From Cryobacterium sp. BB307 (lineage in GTDB: Bacteria; Actinomycetota; Actinomycetes; Actinomycetales; Microbacteriaceae), in contig NZ_JAANZA010000001.1 in the NCBI RefSeq assembly GCF_012274275.1, positions 310,001-374,000 of the forward strand: DNA of 64,000 bases. The letters are read 5' to 3'. A program made the position numbers and the translations under genes. Positions within the stretch are counted from its first letter, which is position 1, and each line of letters begins with the position of its first letter. A model generated the notes under the pieces. That model had not been told where the DNA came from. It worked only from the letters and a program-made list of their open reading frames with translations, and ran no database searches. Below are positions 49,082 to 57,816 of the stretch, one piece after another.

Positions 49082-50722
49082 CTACGTCGTCAACTTGCGA
49101 GCGTGCCGCTCGGCAATGTCCGCGACAGCGTCTTCGAGGGTCGGGTCCTCACCACGGGCGAGACCCGCGTATTCGATCCGGATGCCGCCATCGGGCAACT
49201 CGACCGCCTTCACCCACATGCGTCGGCGCGGCACGAACAGCGACGCGAGCAATCCGCCGAGGACGAGGATCGCGAACACCAGCACCCATCCCTGACTCGG
49301 CACATGGTGGATGTCGAACGATGCGAAGCGGGGAACGGAGTCGGCCCAGTTGTTCGGCCCCGCATCCGGGTCCTTCGACTCGAAAGTCACAGTGCCCAGG
49401 CCGTTCGGCAGTTCGGCGCTCTCCCCCGGCCGCAGTTCGATCGTGTCGACGCCGCTGTCGCCGCCTACGACCTCCGTGAGCGTGTCGGTTTCGAGCGAGT
49501 ACACCGATTTCGGCGCGCCCGAGTCCAGCCCGAGGTCACCTGTGTACACGCGGAGCGTCAGCACCGGGTTGACCAGGTCGGGGTGCACGGAGGTCAGCGC
49601 ACCGCTGTGCAGTTCGCCCGCAGCCGGATAGAAGAAGCCGATCATCCCCAGCTGCTCCGGCAGCGCATCCGGGACCTTGATCACGCCGAGCGAGGTGAGG
49701 TTCTGGTCCTGCGGAAGGAACGGAACGCTCGAGTCGAACGCGATGTTGCCCTCACCGTCGCGCACCGTGATGGTGGGTGCATAGCCGTTGCCGAGCAGGT
49801 ACACGTTGGTGCCGGCGACCGCCAGCGGGTGGTTCACCTTGACCTCGCCGGGCTGCCCCTCCTCCCTGGGGAGGTAGGTGGTGACAGATGCGGTGAAGTC
49901 GGTCGGCGTTCCGTAGGCCCTGAGGTTCTCCTCCTCGTAGACGACGCTGAAGTCGTCGAGCGTCATCCGGAATGGCTCCAGCGAATGCTCACCGGCGAAG
50001 CGGCCGGGGTTGAACGAGTCGTAGCCCGCGAGCACGTTGACGAAGGGCTGACCTTCGATGACGACCTTCTGGCCGCTGAACGAGAAGCCGCCGCCGATTC
50101 CGACAGCGACGAGGATGCCGACGAGCGCGGAGTGAAACACCAGGTTGCCGGTCTCACGCAGGTAGCCACGTTCGGCGGAGGCGGAGAGGTCCTTGCCGTT
50201 GAACAGCTGCACTCGGTAGCCGCTGCTCCGCAGCAGGTCACGCGCGGAGTCGATGGCGGTCGCGGCGTCGAGGTTCGGCTCGATGCGGCTGGTGAAGCCG
50301 GGCAAACGCTCTAGCCGTGCCGGCGTCTTCGGCGGGCTGGCGCGCAGCGCCTTGAGGTGGTGCGTCGTGCGCGGGATGACGCAGCCGATGAGCGAGACGA
50401 ACAGCAGCAGGTAGATGGCCGAGAACCACACCGACGTGTAGACGTCGAACAGCTGGAACGAATCCAGCACCGGCGCGAGATCCGGGTTGTCGGCAAAGAA
50501 CTGGATGACTCCATTCGGGTCGCTCGAGCGTTGCGGCCACATCGAGCCCGGCACCGCGGCGATCGCGAGCAGCAGCAGGAGTACCAGCGCGGTGCGCATG
50601 CTCGTGAGCTGGCGCCAGAAGAAGCGCAGGTAACCGAGCGGCCCCAGGCCCGGTTGGGTGATCTCGGGGCGGCGCGCGGTGTCCGGGGTTGCGGCGTCGA
50701 CGTAATCAGAGGGGCGTGACAT
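49082..50722 (-). CDS. resB: Cytochrome c biogenesis protein ResB
   Basis: This 546-residue membrane protein has three N-terminal helices (first near LGYLRFFWRQLTSMRTALVLLLLLAIAA, second after VWFSAIYLLLFVSLIGCVIPR, both quoted in part). A large extracytoplasmic domain (about 220-480) and a final helix before VPRRRMW follow. It is the partner of CcsB in system II haem ligation. Its start overlaps the ccdA stop by 17 bases. Confidence 0.94.
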   Translation of the reverse strand: MSRPSDYVDAATPDTARRPEITQPGLGPLGYLRFFWRQLTSMRTALVLLLLLAIAAVPGSMWPQRSSDPNGVIQFFADNPDLAPVLDSFQLFDVYTSVWFSAIYLLLFVSLIGCVIPRTTHHLKALRASPPKTPARLERLPGFTSRIEPNLDAATAIDSARDLLRSSGYRVQLFNGKDLSASAERGYLRETGNLVFHSALVGILVAVGIGGGFSFSGQKVVIEGQPFVNVLAGYDSFNPGRFAGEHSLEPFRMTLDDFSVVYEEENLRAYGTPTDFTASVTTYLPREEGQPGEVKVNHPLAVAGTNVYLLGNGYAPTITVRDGEGNIAFDSSVPFLPQDQNLTSLGVIKVPDALPEQLGMIGFFYPAAGELHSGALTSVHPDLVNPVLTLRVYTGDLGLDSGAPKSVYSLETDTLTEVVGGDSGVDTIELRPGESAELPNGLGTVTFESKDPDAGPNNWADSVPRFASFDIHHVPSQGWVLVFAILVLGGLLASLFVPRRRMWVKAVELPDGGIRIEYAGLARGEDPTLEDAVADIAERHARKLTT

Positions 50723-51446
50723 AGCTCTCGATCACCGCCCCGAAGGCCGACATCATGGCCTGCCAGAGGCCGGTGACCATGAGCACGCCGATGAGCACGA
50801 GCAACAGGCCGCCGACGACGTTGATGACCCGGATGTGGCTCTTGAGCCAGGAGACCGCACCAGTGACCCAGTTGAGACCGAGTGCGACGAGCAGGAACGG
50901 GACCCCGAGTCCGATGCAGTAAGCAAGCCCGATGATCGCTGCGCGCCACGGGGAGCCGCTATCGAGGCTGAGTGAGAACACCGCGATGAGCGTCGGCCCC
51001 ATGCAGGGGGTCCAGCCCAGAGCGAAGACGACACCGAGCAGCGGCGCACCGCCGAGACCGGTCGCGACGCGCCAGCGCGGCTTGAACGTGCGCTGCATGA
51101 AGCTGAATTGGCCGATGAAGACAAGACCCATGAGGATTACGACGACACCGGCGATCCGGATGATCAGGTCGAGCCATGGCTTGAGCGCGAATCCGAGTGT
51201 GGCGAGCAGGATGTTGAGCGTGATGAAGACGACGCTGAATCCGGCGATGAACAACACGACCCCGAGCAGCAGCCGGCGCCGTTGGCCGCGGTCCGGTTCG
51301 CCCGCGAACCCGCCGATGTAGGCGAGGTACCCGGGGAGCAGCGGCAGTATGCATGGCGACGCGAACGAGATCAGCCCGGCGAGCAGCGCGATCGGCAGGG
51401 CGAGTAACAGGTTGCCGCTGAGGACGATCTCGCCGATCGGGTTCAC
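50706..51446 (-). CDS. ccdA: Cytochrome c biogenesis thiol transporter CcdA
   Basis: This 246-residue membrane protein with six helices has the conserved redox cysteines in FASPCILPLLPGYLAYIGG and LGWTPCMGPTLIAVF. It carries reducing equivalents from thioredoxin across the membrane to ResA. The start is a GTG that follows the resA stop with no gap. Confidence 0.95.
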   Translation of the reverse strand: MNPIGEIVLSGNLLLALPIALLAGLISFASPCILPLLPGYLAYIGGFAGEPDRGQRRRLLLGVVLFIAGFSVVFITLNILLATLGFALKPWLDLIIRIAGVVVILMGLVFIGQFSFMQRTFKPRWRVATGLGGAPLLGVVFALGWTPCMGPTLIAVFSLSLDSGSPWRAAIIGLAYCIGLGVPFLLVALGLNWVTGAVSWLKSHIRVINVVGGLLLVLIGVLMVTGLWQAMMSAFGAVIESYVTPL

Positions 51447-52040
51447 TTAGGTTTCCTCTGCGGCGACGGTCTTGATCAGCGCGTCAAGGATCGACGCCGC
51501 CTGCACCTGACCCAGGATGCGCGCTGCGACTCGGCCCTCGCGGTCGAGCACGAGCGTCGTCGGCAGCGCACTCGGCGGGACCTTGCCGGCGAACGCGAGC
51601 TGCGCTTCGCCGGACTTCGCATCGAGCACCGAAGGGTAGCTGACGCCATACTTGCGCGAGAACGCGAGCGCCTGCTCGGCGCCGTCGTACGTGTTGATGC
51701 CGATGAACGAGGCGCCCTTCCCGGCCCAGTCCTGCGACACCTTCTCCAGGTCCGGCGCTTCAACCCGGCACGGGCCGCAGTAGCTCGCCCAGAAGTTCAC
51801 GACGAGGACCTCACCGAGGTAGTCCTCGCTCGACACCGTCTCACCGAGTTCTGTCGTGCCCTCAAAGGTGATCGGAGCGTCCCGGTTCTCCGGGGTGACC
51901 TCCATAACGCTGCCGTCGCCGGCGATGTAGTTCTTGTCGCTGCCGTCCCGGTACTGCTGGGCGAGTGGGTCGTTCGCTGCGCAGCCGGTCAGTACGAGGG
52001 CGGCTGCGGCGAGCGCCGCTGCCGTCATCCGGAATTTCAC
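51447..52040 (-). CDS. resA: TlpA/ResA-like thioredoxin lipoprotein
   Basis: This 197-residue protein has a lipobox LTGC (cysteine about 19) and a thioredoxin fold with CxxC in VNFWASYCGPCRVEAPDLE. It keeps apocytochrome c cysteines reduced for haem attachment, receiving electrons from CcdA. It overlaps the upstream phosphatase gene by four bases. Confidence 0.94.
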   Translation of the reverse strand: MKFRMTAAALAAAALVLTGCAANDPLAQQYRDGSDKNYIAGDGSVMEVTPENRDAPITFEGTTELGETVSSEDYLGEVLVVNFWASYCGPCRVEAPDLEKVSQDWAGKGASFIGINTYDGAEQALAFSRKYGVSYPSVLDAKSGEAQLAFAGKVPPSALPTTLVLDREGRVAARILGQVQAASILDALIKTVAAEET

Positions 52041-52675
52041 ACTGCTCCCTGGTCGATCGATTCGGCAAGCAGCGCAGCGGCAGGTTCGGTGTAGCCGACC
52101 TGCACGAAACGGGTGCCGTCGTAGGTCAAAGTCGTGATGCTGGACAGGCTGCAGCGGCGCTTGCGCGGGTCATGGAACGGCTTCAGTCCAGCGACATGAC
52201 GCTGCACCATGACGATGGGCATCTGGTGGCTCACCATGACCACCTCGCCGCCGTCTGCCGAGTGCCAGGCCGCCTCGATCGCGGCCATCATCCGCTTGAT
52301 GACGCTCTGGTAGGGCTCGCCCCAGCTGGGCAGCCACGGGTTCACGACCCACGGCCAGCTCTTCGGCTTGAGCAGCACCTGCGGGCCGAACTCGAAGCGT
52401 CCACCCTCGAAGCGGTTCGTCGGCTCGATAAGCCGCTCGTCGGTGATGATCTCGAGATCGAACTTCTCCGCCCACGGTTCTGCTGACTCTTGCGCGCGCT
52501 GCAGTGGCGACGCGAAGACCCGCTCGATGGTGCGCCCGTCCATGGATTCCGCTGCGGATTGCGCCATCTTGAGGCCTAACCCGGACAGGTGGTACCCGGG
52601 CAGGCGACCATAGAGAATGCCTTCGGGATTGTGGACTTCTCCGTGGCGCACGAGGTGAATCAAGGCGGCGGACAC
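52037..52675 (-). CDS. Histidine phosphatase family protein
   Basis: This 212-residue phosphoglycerate-mutase-like phosphatase has the catalytic LIHLVRHGEVHNP at the N-terminus, FASPLQRAQESAEPWA, and the second histidine in VVMVSHQMPIVM. Specificity is unknown. The GTG at 52675 is supported by the family start; the much longer frame extends antisense through aspS and is a shadow. It is the first gene of the cytochrome c maturation operon. Confidence 0.9.
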   Translation of the reverse strand: MSAALIHLVRHGEVHNPEGILYGRLPGYHLSGLGLKMAQSAAESMDGRTIERVFASPLQRAQESAEPWAEKFDLEIITDERLIEPTNRFEGGRFEFGPQVLLKPKSWPWVVNPWLPSWGEPYQSVIKRMMAAIEAAWHSADGGEVVMVSHQMPIVMVQRHVAGLKPFHDPRKRRCSLSSITTLTYDGTRFVQVGYTEPAAALLAESIDQGAV

Positions 52676-52720
52676 GGCATCCAGTCTACGTAGCCGTTTA
52701 CCCGTCGCTAAACTCGCAGG

Positions 52721-54031
52721 GTGACTGAACGCACCCTGATCAACGCCCTCGCCGCCCTGACTGACGGCCCCGTGACTGTTTCCGGATGGGTGGACACGGT
52801 ACGCGATCAGAAGAAGGTGCAGTTCGTGGTGCTGCGCGACGAGTCGGGCGCGCTGCAGCTGGTGCACCCTCGCTCGGCTGAAGAAGATCCGCTGGCCGAC
52901 ACCATCTCTGCTCTCACCCACGGCAGCTTCATCACTGTGACCGGGCAGCTCAAGCATGACGAGCGAGTGAAGCTGGGCGGCATCGAGGTGCTCATCGAGA
53001 CGCTCGATGTCGTGACTGAGTCGATCGCGGAGACGCCGATTGCGGACGACAGCAGCATCGACAAGCGCCTCGACTGGCGCTTCCTCGACCTGCGCCAGCC
53101 GGAGCACCAGCTGATCTTCCGCGTGCAGACGACGCTCGAGCATGCGTGGCGCACCTGGTGGGTCGAGCGTGACTTCATCGAACTGCACACCCCGAAGCTG
53201 ATGGCCAGCGCGTCGGAGTCGCGTGCGGAGCTGTTCGAGGTCGGCTACTTCGAGGGCACCGCCTACCTCGCGCAGAGCCCGCAGTTCTTCAAGCAGATGG
53301 CGCAGCCGGCCGGGTTCGGTCGGGTGTTCGAGATTGGCCCTGCGTTCCGCGCCGACCCGAGCTTCACGAGCCGCCACGCCACAGAGTTCACGAGCATCGA
53401 CGCCGAAATCAGCTGGATCACCAGCCACGAGGATGTCATGGCGATGCACGAGCAGCTCATGGTCGCCGGCATCACAGCTGTGAAGGAGAAGCATGGCGAC
53501 GCGCTGCGCGAGGCGTTCGGCATCGAGCTGAAGATCCCGTCGACACCGTTCCCGCGCATCCCGCTGGCCGAGGCCAAGCGCATCGTCGCGGAGCGCGGCT
53601 ACGAAATCCCGCGCGCGGATGAGGACATGGACCCCGAGGGCGAGCGTCGGATCTCCGCGTACGCGAAGGAGGAGCTCGGGCACGACTTCGTGTTCGTCAC
53701 CGACTATGCCTCAAGCATCCGGCCGTTCTACCACATGCGTCACGAGGGCGACCCGACACTCACCAACAGCTACGACCTGATCTACAACGGCGTCGAGATC
53801 TCCACCGGCGCTCAGCGCGAGCACCGCATCGATGTGCTGGTCGAGCAGGCGAAGGAGAAGGGACTCGACCCGGAGGAGCTGGACTTCTACCTCGACTTCT
53901 TCCGCTACGGCGTGCCGCCGCACGGCGGGTTCGGCATGGGTCTCGCCCGAGTGCTGATGCTCATGCTGGGGCTGTCGACGCTGCGCGAGACGACCTACCT
54001 GTTCCGCGGACCGAACCGGCTGCTGCCGTAG
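52721..54031 (+). CDS. aspS: Aspartyl-tRNA synthetase, archaeal-type (AspS2)
   Basis: This 436-residue class IIb synthetase has an N-terminal OB-fold (VTVSGWVDTVRDQKKVQFVVLRD in part), class II motif 2 FEIGPAFRADPSFTSRHATEF in part and motif 3 GGFGMGLARVLMLML. It lacks the GAD insertion and the roughly 590-residue length of the standard bacterial enzyme. It is thus the archaeal/eukaryal type, often non-discriminating between tRNA-Asp and tRNA-Asn. Whether a bacterial-type aspS also exists cannot be seen here. The start is GTG. A family 2 palindrome follows the stop. Confidence 0.92.
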   Translation: MTERTLINALAALTDGPVTVSGWVDTVRDQKKVQFVVLRDESGALQLVHPRSAEEDPLADTISALTHGSFITVTGQLKHDERVKLGGIEVLIETLDVVTESIAETPIADDSSIDKRLDWRFLDLRQPEHQLIFRVQTTLEHAWRTWWVERDFIELHTPKLMASASESRAELFEVGYFEGTAYLAQSPQFFKQMAQPAGFGRVFEIGPAFRADPSFTSRHATEFTSIDAEISWITSHEDVMAMHEQLMVAGITAVKEKHGDALREAFGIELKIPSTPFPRIPLAEAKRIVAERGYEIPRADEDMDPEGERRISAYAKEELGHDFVFVTDYASSIRPFYHMRHEGDPTLTNSYDLIYNGVEISTGAQREHRIDVLVEQAKEKGLDPEELDFYLDFFRYGVPPHGGFGMGLARVLMLMLGLSTLRETTYLFRGPNRLLP

Positions 54032-54037
54032 GCGCGC

Positions 54038-54106
54038 CGGCGCCGCTCAAATGTGCGAGAGCGCGCGCAATATCCCGTGCGTTCGCACATTTGGGCGGCG
54101 CTCGGC
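54038..54106. repeat. Family 2 palindromic repeat, copy B
   Basis: GCCGCTCAAATGTGCGA (about 54042-54058) pairs with TCGCACATTTGGGCGGC (54083-54099) with one G-T pair, around AGCGCGCGCAATATCCCG. The core GCAATATC, the right arm TCGCACATT and GGCGCTCGG match the copy at 38924-38993. It begins seven bases past the aspS stop and ends about ten bases before the convergent glutaredoxin-like gene stop, a bidirectional terminator position. Confidence 0.85.
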
Positions 54107-54116
54107 GATGGAAGGG

Positions 54117-54380
54117 TCAGGCGTCCAGGATCGCCGCGCGCAGCTTCTCGGGCTTGACCCGCCACTGCGCGTGCTTCGTGTCGTTCACGAGCACGACCGG
54201 GATCTGCTCCCAGTACTGCTCGTACAGCGCGTCGTCGTCGAGGATCGACTTGTGCTCGACGGTCACCTCCGGCGCAGCCGGCACGGTCGCGAGCTCGCCG
54301 ATCACGTCCTGGATCACGTCCTTGGCGACGTCGCAGAGGTGACACTCGGGCTTGCCGATGATGGTGAGACGAACAGACAC
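54117..54380 (-). CDS. Glutaredoxin-like protein (DUF836)
   Basis: This 87-residue thioredoxin-fold protein has CHLC in LTIIGKPECHLCDVAK and the cis-proline in EQIPVVLVND. It probably acts as a cytosolic thiol-disulphide carrier. In mycobacteria a homologue lies close to proC, bS22 and a SerB-like HAD gene, as it does here. Confidence 0.9.
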   Translation of the reverse strand: MSVRLTIIGKPECHLCDVAKDVIQDVIGELATVPAAPEVTVEHKSILDDDALYEQYWEQIPVVLVNDTKHAQWRVKPEKLRAAILDA

Positions 54381-54414
54381 ACGTCGAGCTTAACGGCCGC
54401 ACCGGGTGGCTAGC

Positions 54415-55170
54415 ATGGAGCGGATGCCCGAAGCGCCAACAGCCAGTGCCATCGTCGCCTACTTCGACGTAGACAACACGCTCCTCCGCGGCGCAAGCAT
54501 CTACCATCTCGGTCGCGGCGCGTTCCGGCGCCGGATGCTGGGGTTTCGCGATCTGGCCAGGTTCGGCTGGCAGCAGCTGCGGTTCATCGCGGTCGGCGAG
54601 AACCGCGAGCACATGGCAAGCGCCCGCGAGCGCGCGCTCGAGCTGGCCGGCGGACGCTCCGAGGCTGAGCTCACCCAGCTCGCCGAGGAGGTCTACGACC
54701 GTTACATCGAACCCAAGCTGTGGCCGGAGACCGTGGACCTCGCCCGGGAGCACCTCTCCAAGGGCCACGAGGTGTGGCTGGTCACCGCCACTCCGGTGCA
54801 CATCGCGCGCGTGATCGCCACCAGGCTGGGGCTGACCGGGGCACTCGGTACCGAGATCGAAGCCGTCGACGGGGTGCTGACCGGCCGCCTTAACGGCCAG
54901 GTCCTACACGGCGAGCTCAAGGCATCCGCCGCCCGCGACCTGGCGGCGCGGCTCGGCGCCGACCTCGCCGACTGCTGGGCGTACTCGGATTCCCGCAACG
55001 ACATCCCGCTGCTGAACCTGGTCGGCAACCGGGTGGTGGTGAACCCGGATGCCGCGCTGGAACGCTACGCCGATGCCCGAGGCTGGGCGACTCTGCGGCT
55101 CCGACCGGCGAGCATCCGTGAAGCGCAGCGGCGCGTGCGACGCGAAGCTCGAGCCGCTCGGCGACGCTAG
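54415..55170 (+). CDS. HAD-IB family hydrolase, SerB-like
   Basis: This 251-residue HAD phosphatase has motif I YFDVDNTLLRGASIYHL, motif II in VWLVTATPVHIA and motif III/IV in CWAYSDSRNDIPLLNLVG. The helical cap between 40 and 110 is of the SerB/CicA type. The substrate is unknown. Starts at 54406, 54415 and 54424 are all possible; I give the middle ATG. It diverges from the glutaredoxin gene. Confidence 0.88.
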   Translation: MERMPEAPTASAIVAYFDVDNTLLRGASIYHLGRGAFRRRMLGFRDLARFGWQQLRFIAVGENREHMASARERALELAGGRSEAELTQLAEEVYDRYIEPKLWPETVDLAREHLSKGHEVWLVTATPVHIARVIATRLGLTGALGTEIEAVDGVLTGRLNGQVLHGELKASAARDLAARLGADLADCWAYSDSRNDIPLLNLVGNRVVVNPDAALERYADARGWATLRLRPASIREAQRRVRREARAARRR

Positions 55171-55175
55171 CGCAA

Positions 55176-55206
55176 ACAAAAACGCCAGACCTTTCGGCCT
55201 GGCGTT
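55176..55206 (-). terminator. Intrinsic terminator of the bS22 gene
   Basis: AACGCCAGACC (55181-55191) and GGCCTGGCGTT (55196-55206) form an 11-bp stem with one mismatch around TTTC. Reading leftward it is followed by TTTTGTTTG, a proper U-tract, 15 bases past the bS22 stop. It also separates the convergent HAD gene. Confidence 0.85.
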
Positions 55207-55221
55207 CAGGTTGTTCGCGCG

Positions 55222-55320
55222 CTACTTCTTGTTGCGACGCTGGTGACGAGTCTTGCGAAGCAGCTTGCGGTGCTTCTTCTTCGCCATGCGCTTGCGGCGC
55301 TTCTTGATGACAGAACCCAT
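55222..55320 (-). CDS. Mini ribosomal protein bS22 (AURKAIP1/COX24 domain)
   Basis: This 32-residue, extremely basic protein begins MGSVIKKRRKRMAKKKHRK and ends RTRHQRRNKK. It is nearly identical to the actinobacterial AURKAIP1/COX24-domain protein seen as bS22 in mycobacterial small subunits near the decoding region. TGAGG lies six bases before the ATG and a terminator follows. The next gene upstream is the small HTH protein, the same pair as Rv0500B/Rv0500A. Confidence 0.95.
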   Translation of the reverse strand: MGSVIKKRRKRMAKKKHRKLLRKTRHQRRNKK

Positions 55321-55434
55321 AGGGACCTCACTGATCTGATTACGGACACCGGGTCCGTTCAGAACCGCGGAAAAAATGCCTCGGGTAAGTGTAGCGGATC
55401 GGCCACTGTGCGCCGTCCGTGAGTCCGTGCGGGG

Positions 55435-55641
55435 CTAGCCGGCCTGTGTGCCGCGATCGGCGACAGTGGTGTCGATCGCTGCCTGCACCGCCGACTCCGG
55501 CACCCGGAACGAACGGCCGAAGCGGATCGCCGGCAGATCGCCCGCGTGCACCATCCGGTAGACGGTCATCTTGGAGACGCGCATCATGTCGGCAACCTCG
55601 GCCACCGTCAGGAACCTCACGTCAGACAGTTCCTTCGCCAT
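55435..55641 (-). CDS. Small helix-turn-helix protein, Rv0500A-like
   Basis: This 68-residue MerR/excisionase-like DNA-binding protein has RFLTVAEVADMMRVSKMTVYRMVHAGDLPAIRFGRSFRV (quoted as its core in two parts: LTVAEVADMMRVSKMT and YRMVHAGDLPAIRFGRSF). It resembles the conserved actinobacterial single-domain HTH next to bS22 and proC, so it is a core gene and not a phage excisionase. ATG 55641 follows GAGGAG at six bases. Confidence 0.9.
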   Translation of the reverse strand: MAKELSDVRFLTVAEVADMMRVSKMTVYRMVHAGDLPAIRFGRSFRVPESAVQAAIDTTVADRGTQAG

Positions 55642-55771
55642 CGCGAACTCCTCGGGAAGAGGCGTCACGCCCGACGCCTGAAGCCAATGTTAACGGAGTG
55701 TCGCTTTGTAACTGCTGTGACTGGTGATACTCCGCGTTGGAGTCACTTTAGGGCTAACCCTGACGATCTGT

Positions 55772-56308
55772 CTACTCCGCTGGGGAGGCGTCCTTGCGCC
55801 CGAGGCGCTCGCGGAGCGGCTCGATCACACGCTTCTCCACGGTGGCGGATGCGCCCTCGAACGCGGTGCGCACCTGGTGTGATGCGTCGGCGACACTGCG
55901 TCCCACCGCGGCACCGGCATCCGCCGAATGCTCGATCGAGTCCGCGACCCTGCGGATCGGCCCCGGCAGCTCGGAACCGGACCACGCCGCGAACACCGTC
56001 TGGCTCGCGTCATCATCCTCGAAGTCGGCGCTGAGGAACGGGATGATCCAGTCCTCGAGCTCCTCGAGCGGCGCGGCGTTGAGCCTGTAGTAACGGTGCT
56101 GGCCGACCTCACGCACGGTGACCAGCTCGGCATCCCGCAGCACCTTGAGCTGCTTCGACACGGTCGGCTGGCTCAGCCCGAGAGTATTCACGATCTCACC
56201 GACGCTCACGTCGCCCGACTCGGAAGCCGACGAAACGTACCGGTCGAGCAGAAGCTGCAACAGATCCCTTCGCGTCGGGTCGGCCACTACGTCGAAGATG
56301 TCTGCCAT
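55772..56308 (-). CDS. ArsR-family regulator with C-terminal extension
   Basis: This 178-residue protein starts MADIFDVVADPTRRDLLQLL and has the winged helix-turn-helix VGEIVNTLGLSQPTVSKQLKVL and the wing VREVGQHRYYRLN (about 35-80). After the HTH domain comes a long region without cysteine clusters that ends in an amphipathic helical tail (ATVEKRVIEPLRERLGRK). The lack of metal ligands argues against metal sensing. It diverges from the Trk genes by 83 bp and may regulate them. Confidence 0.85.
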   Translation of the reverse strand: MADIFDVVADPTRRDLLQLLLDRYVSSASESGDVSVGEIVNTLGLSQPTVSKQLKVLRDAELVTVREVGQHRYYRLNAAPLEELEDWIIPFLSADFEDDDASQTVFAAWSGSELPGPIRRVADSIEHSADAGAAVGRSVADASHQVRTAFEGASATVEKRVIEPLRERLGRKDASPAE

Positions 56309-56391
56309 GGCAACAGGCTACTTGGCCTCGGTACGGAGTACCATGACGACTCGTCGCTGTTTGGGCCGCCGGTCTGACACGAGGGAGCAGG

Positions 56392-57816
56392 ATGCGCACA
56401 CAGGCTGAAGTCAGCCGTCCCGTGCTCCGTCGCATCCGGACCTTCGTCGACACCGCGGTGGTCGCCTCTCCGGCCCGTTTCGCGACCGTCATCTTCACGT
56501 CGCTGGTGCTGGTGCTCACCGCGGTGCTCGCGCTCCCCATCGCCACCGTCGAACGCTCGGCAACGCCGCTCGCCGACGCGCTGTTCACCGCGGTCTCCAC
56601 GATTTGCGTCACCGGGTTGTCTGTCGTCGACATGGCGACGCACTGGTCAACCTTCGGAACTGTCGCGATCCTGATCGGCCTGCAGGTCGGCGGGATCGGC
56701 GTGCTGACACTCGCGAGCATGCTTGGTCTCATCGTCTCCCGCCGGCTGGGGCTGCGCGCCAAGCTGATGGCGGCAAGTGACACGAACCTGCAGCGCATCC
56801 ACGCCGGCCCGGTCTCGGAAAGCCAGACAGTCAAGCTCGGCGACATCGGCGGGCTGCTCTCAACGGTGGCGATCAGCGTGCTCGCCATCGAGTTGGCGGT
56901 GACGGTGTTGATCACACCGCGGCTCATGCTCGCCGGGTTCGACCCGTGGGCGGCGACCTGGCAGGGCTTCTACTACGCCTCATCCGCCTTCACGAACACC
57001 GGTTTCATGCCGAACCCTGAAGGGCTCGAGCCGTTCGAGACAGACCCGTGGATGCTCGGGTCTATCAGCATCGCCGTGATCCTGGGCAGTCTCGGTTTTC
57101 CGGTGATCTTCGCGCTCGCGCGGCTCAGCCGGGGCGAGGGGCGCCTGAGTGTTCACGTGAAGCTCACGCTGGTGACGACCACCATCCTGTTCGTGCTCGG
57201 CGCGATCGCGATCTACGCGCTCGAGTGGGCGAATCCGGCGACGATCGGAGCGCAGGATCCGGCGGCCCGGCCGATGACGGCTGGCTTCTTGTCGATCATG
57301 ACCAGGTCCGGCGGCTTCTCGAACGTCAACATCAACGAGATGCACGGCTCGACGCTTCTGATCATGGACATGCTCATGTTCGTCGGTGGCGGGTCGGCAT
57401 CGACCGCGGGCGGCATCAAGGTGACAACGCTTGCGGTGCTGTTCCTGGCGGCGCTTGCCGAGGCGCGCGGTGATGAGAATATGCAGGCGTTCAACCGGCG
57501 CCTGCCTTCGGATGTGCTCCGCCTGTCGGTGAGCGTCGTGCTGTGGGGCGCGACCATCGTGGCGGTCGCCACCATCGCGCTGCTGGTGGTGACCGATGAG
57601 CCGATGGACCGTGTGCTGTTCGATGTGATCTCCGCGTTCGCGACCTGCGGCCTGTCCACCGGCGTCACCGCCGAGGTGCCCGATGCCGGAAAGTACATCC
57701 TCGCCGCGACGATGTGGGCGGGGCGCGTTGGTACAGTGACTCTGGCCGCCGCGCTGGCGGCGAGCCAGCGCAGGCAGCTCTACACTCTCCCGGAAGAGAG
57801 GCCAATCGTTGGTTGA
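56392..57816 (+). CDS. Trk/Ktr-type potassium channel subunit
   Basis: This 474-residue membrane protein has four M1-P-M2 repeats of the TrkH/KtrB family. Selectivity-filter loops are recognisable in FTAVSTICVTGLSVVD, SSAFTNTGFMPNPEG, LSIMTRSGGFSNVN and SAFATCGLSTGVTAE, each with the conserved glycine. It conducts K+ (or Na+/K+) inward together with the cytosolic gating subunit encoded next. The two genes overlap by eight bases. Confidence 0.94.
   Translation: MRTQAEVSRPVLRRIRTFVDTAVVASPARFATVIFTSLVLVLTAVLALPIATVERSATPLADALFTAVSTICVTGLSVVDMATHWSTFGTVAILIGLQVGGIGVLTLASMLGLIVSRRLGLRAKLMAASDTNLQRIHAGPVSESQTVKLGDIGGLLSTVAISVLAIELAVTVLITPRLMLAGFDPWAATWQGFYYASSAFTNTGFMPNPEGLEPFETDPWMLGSISIAVILGSLGFPVIFALARLSRGEGRLSVHVKLTLVTTTILFVLGAIAIYALEWANPATIGAQDPAARPMTAGFLSIMTRSGGFSNVNINEMHGSTLLIMDMLMFVGGGSASTAGGIKVTTLAVLFLAALAEARGDENMQAFNRRLPSDVLRLSVSVVLWGATIVAVATIALLVVTDEPMDRVLFDVISAFATCGLSTGVTAEVPDAGKYILAATMWAGRVGTVTLAAALAASQRRQLYTLPEERPIVG

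Noticed and set aside
52676-53683. Upstream extension of the histidine phosphatase frame to 548 codons
   Set aside because: It is entirely antisense to aspS. The family N-terminus with the RHG motif begins at the GTG at 52675.
55435-55641. Phage or plasmid excisionase
   Set aside because: The HTH resembles excisionases, but the sequence and its neighbours (bS22, proC) match the conserved actinobacterial Rv0500A type. There is no integrase or attachment site.
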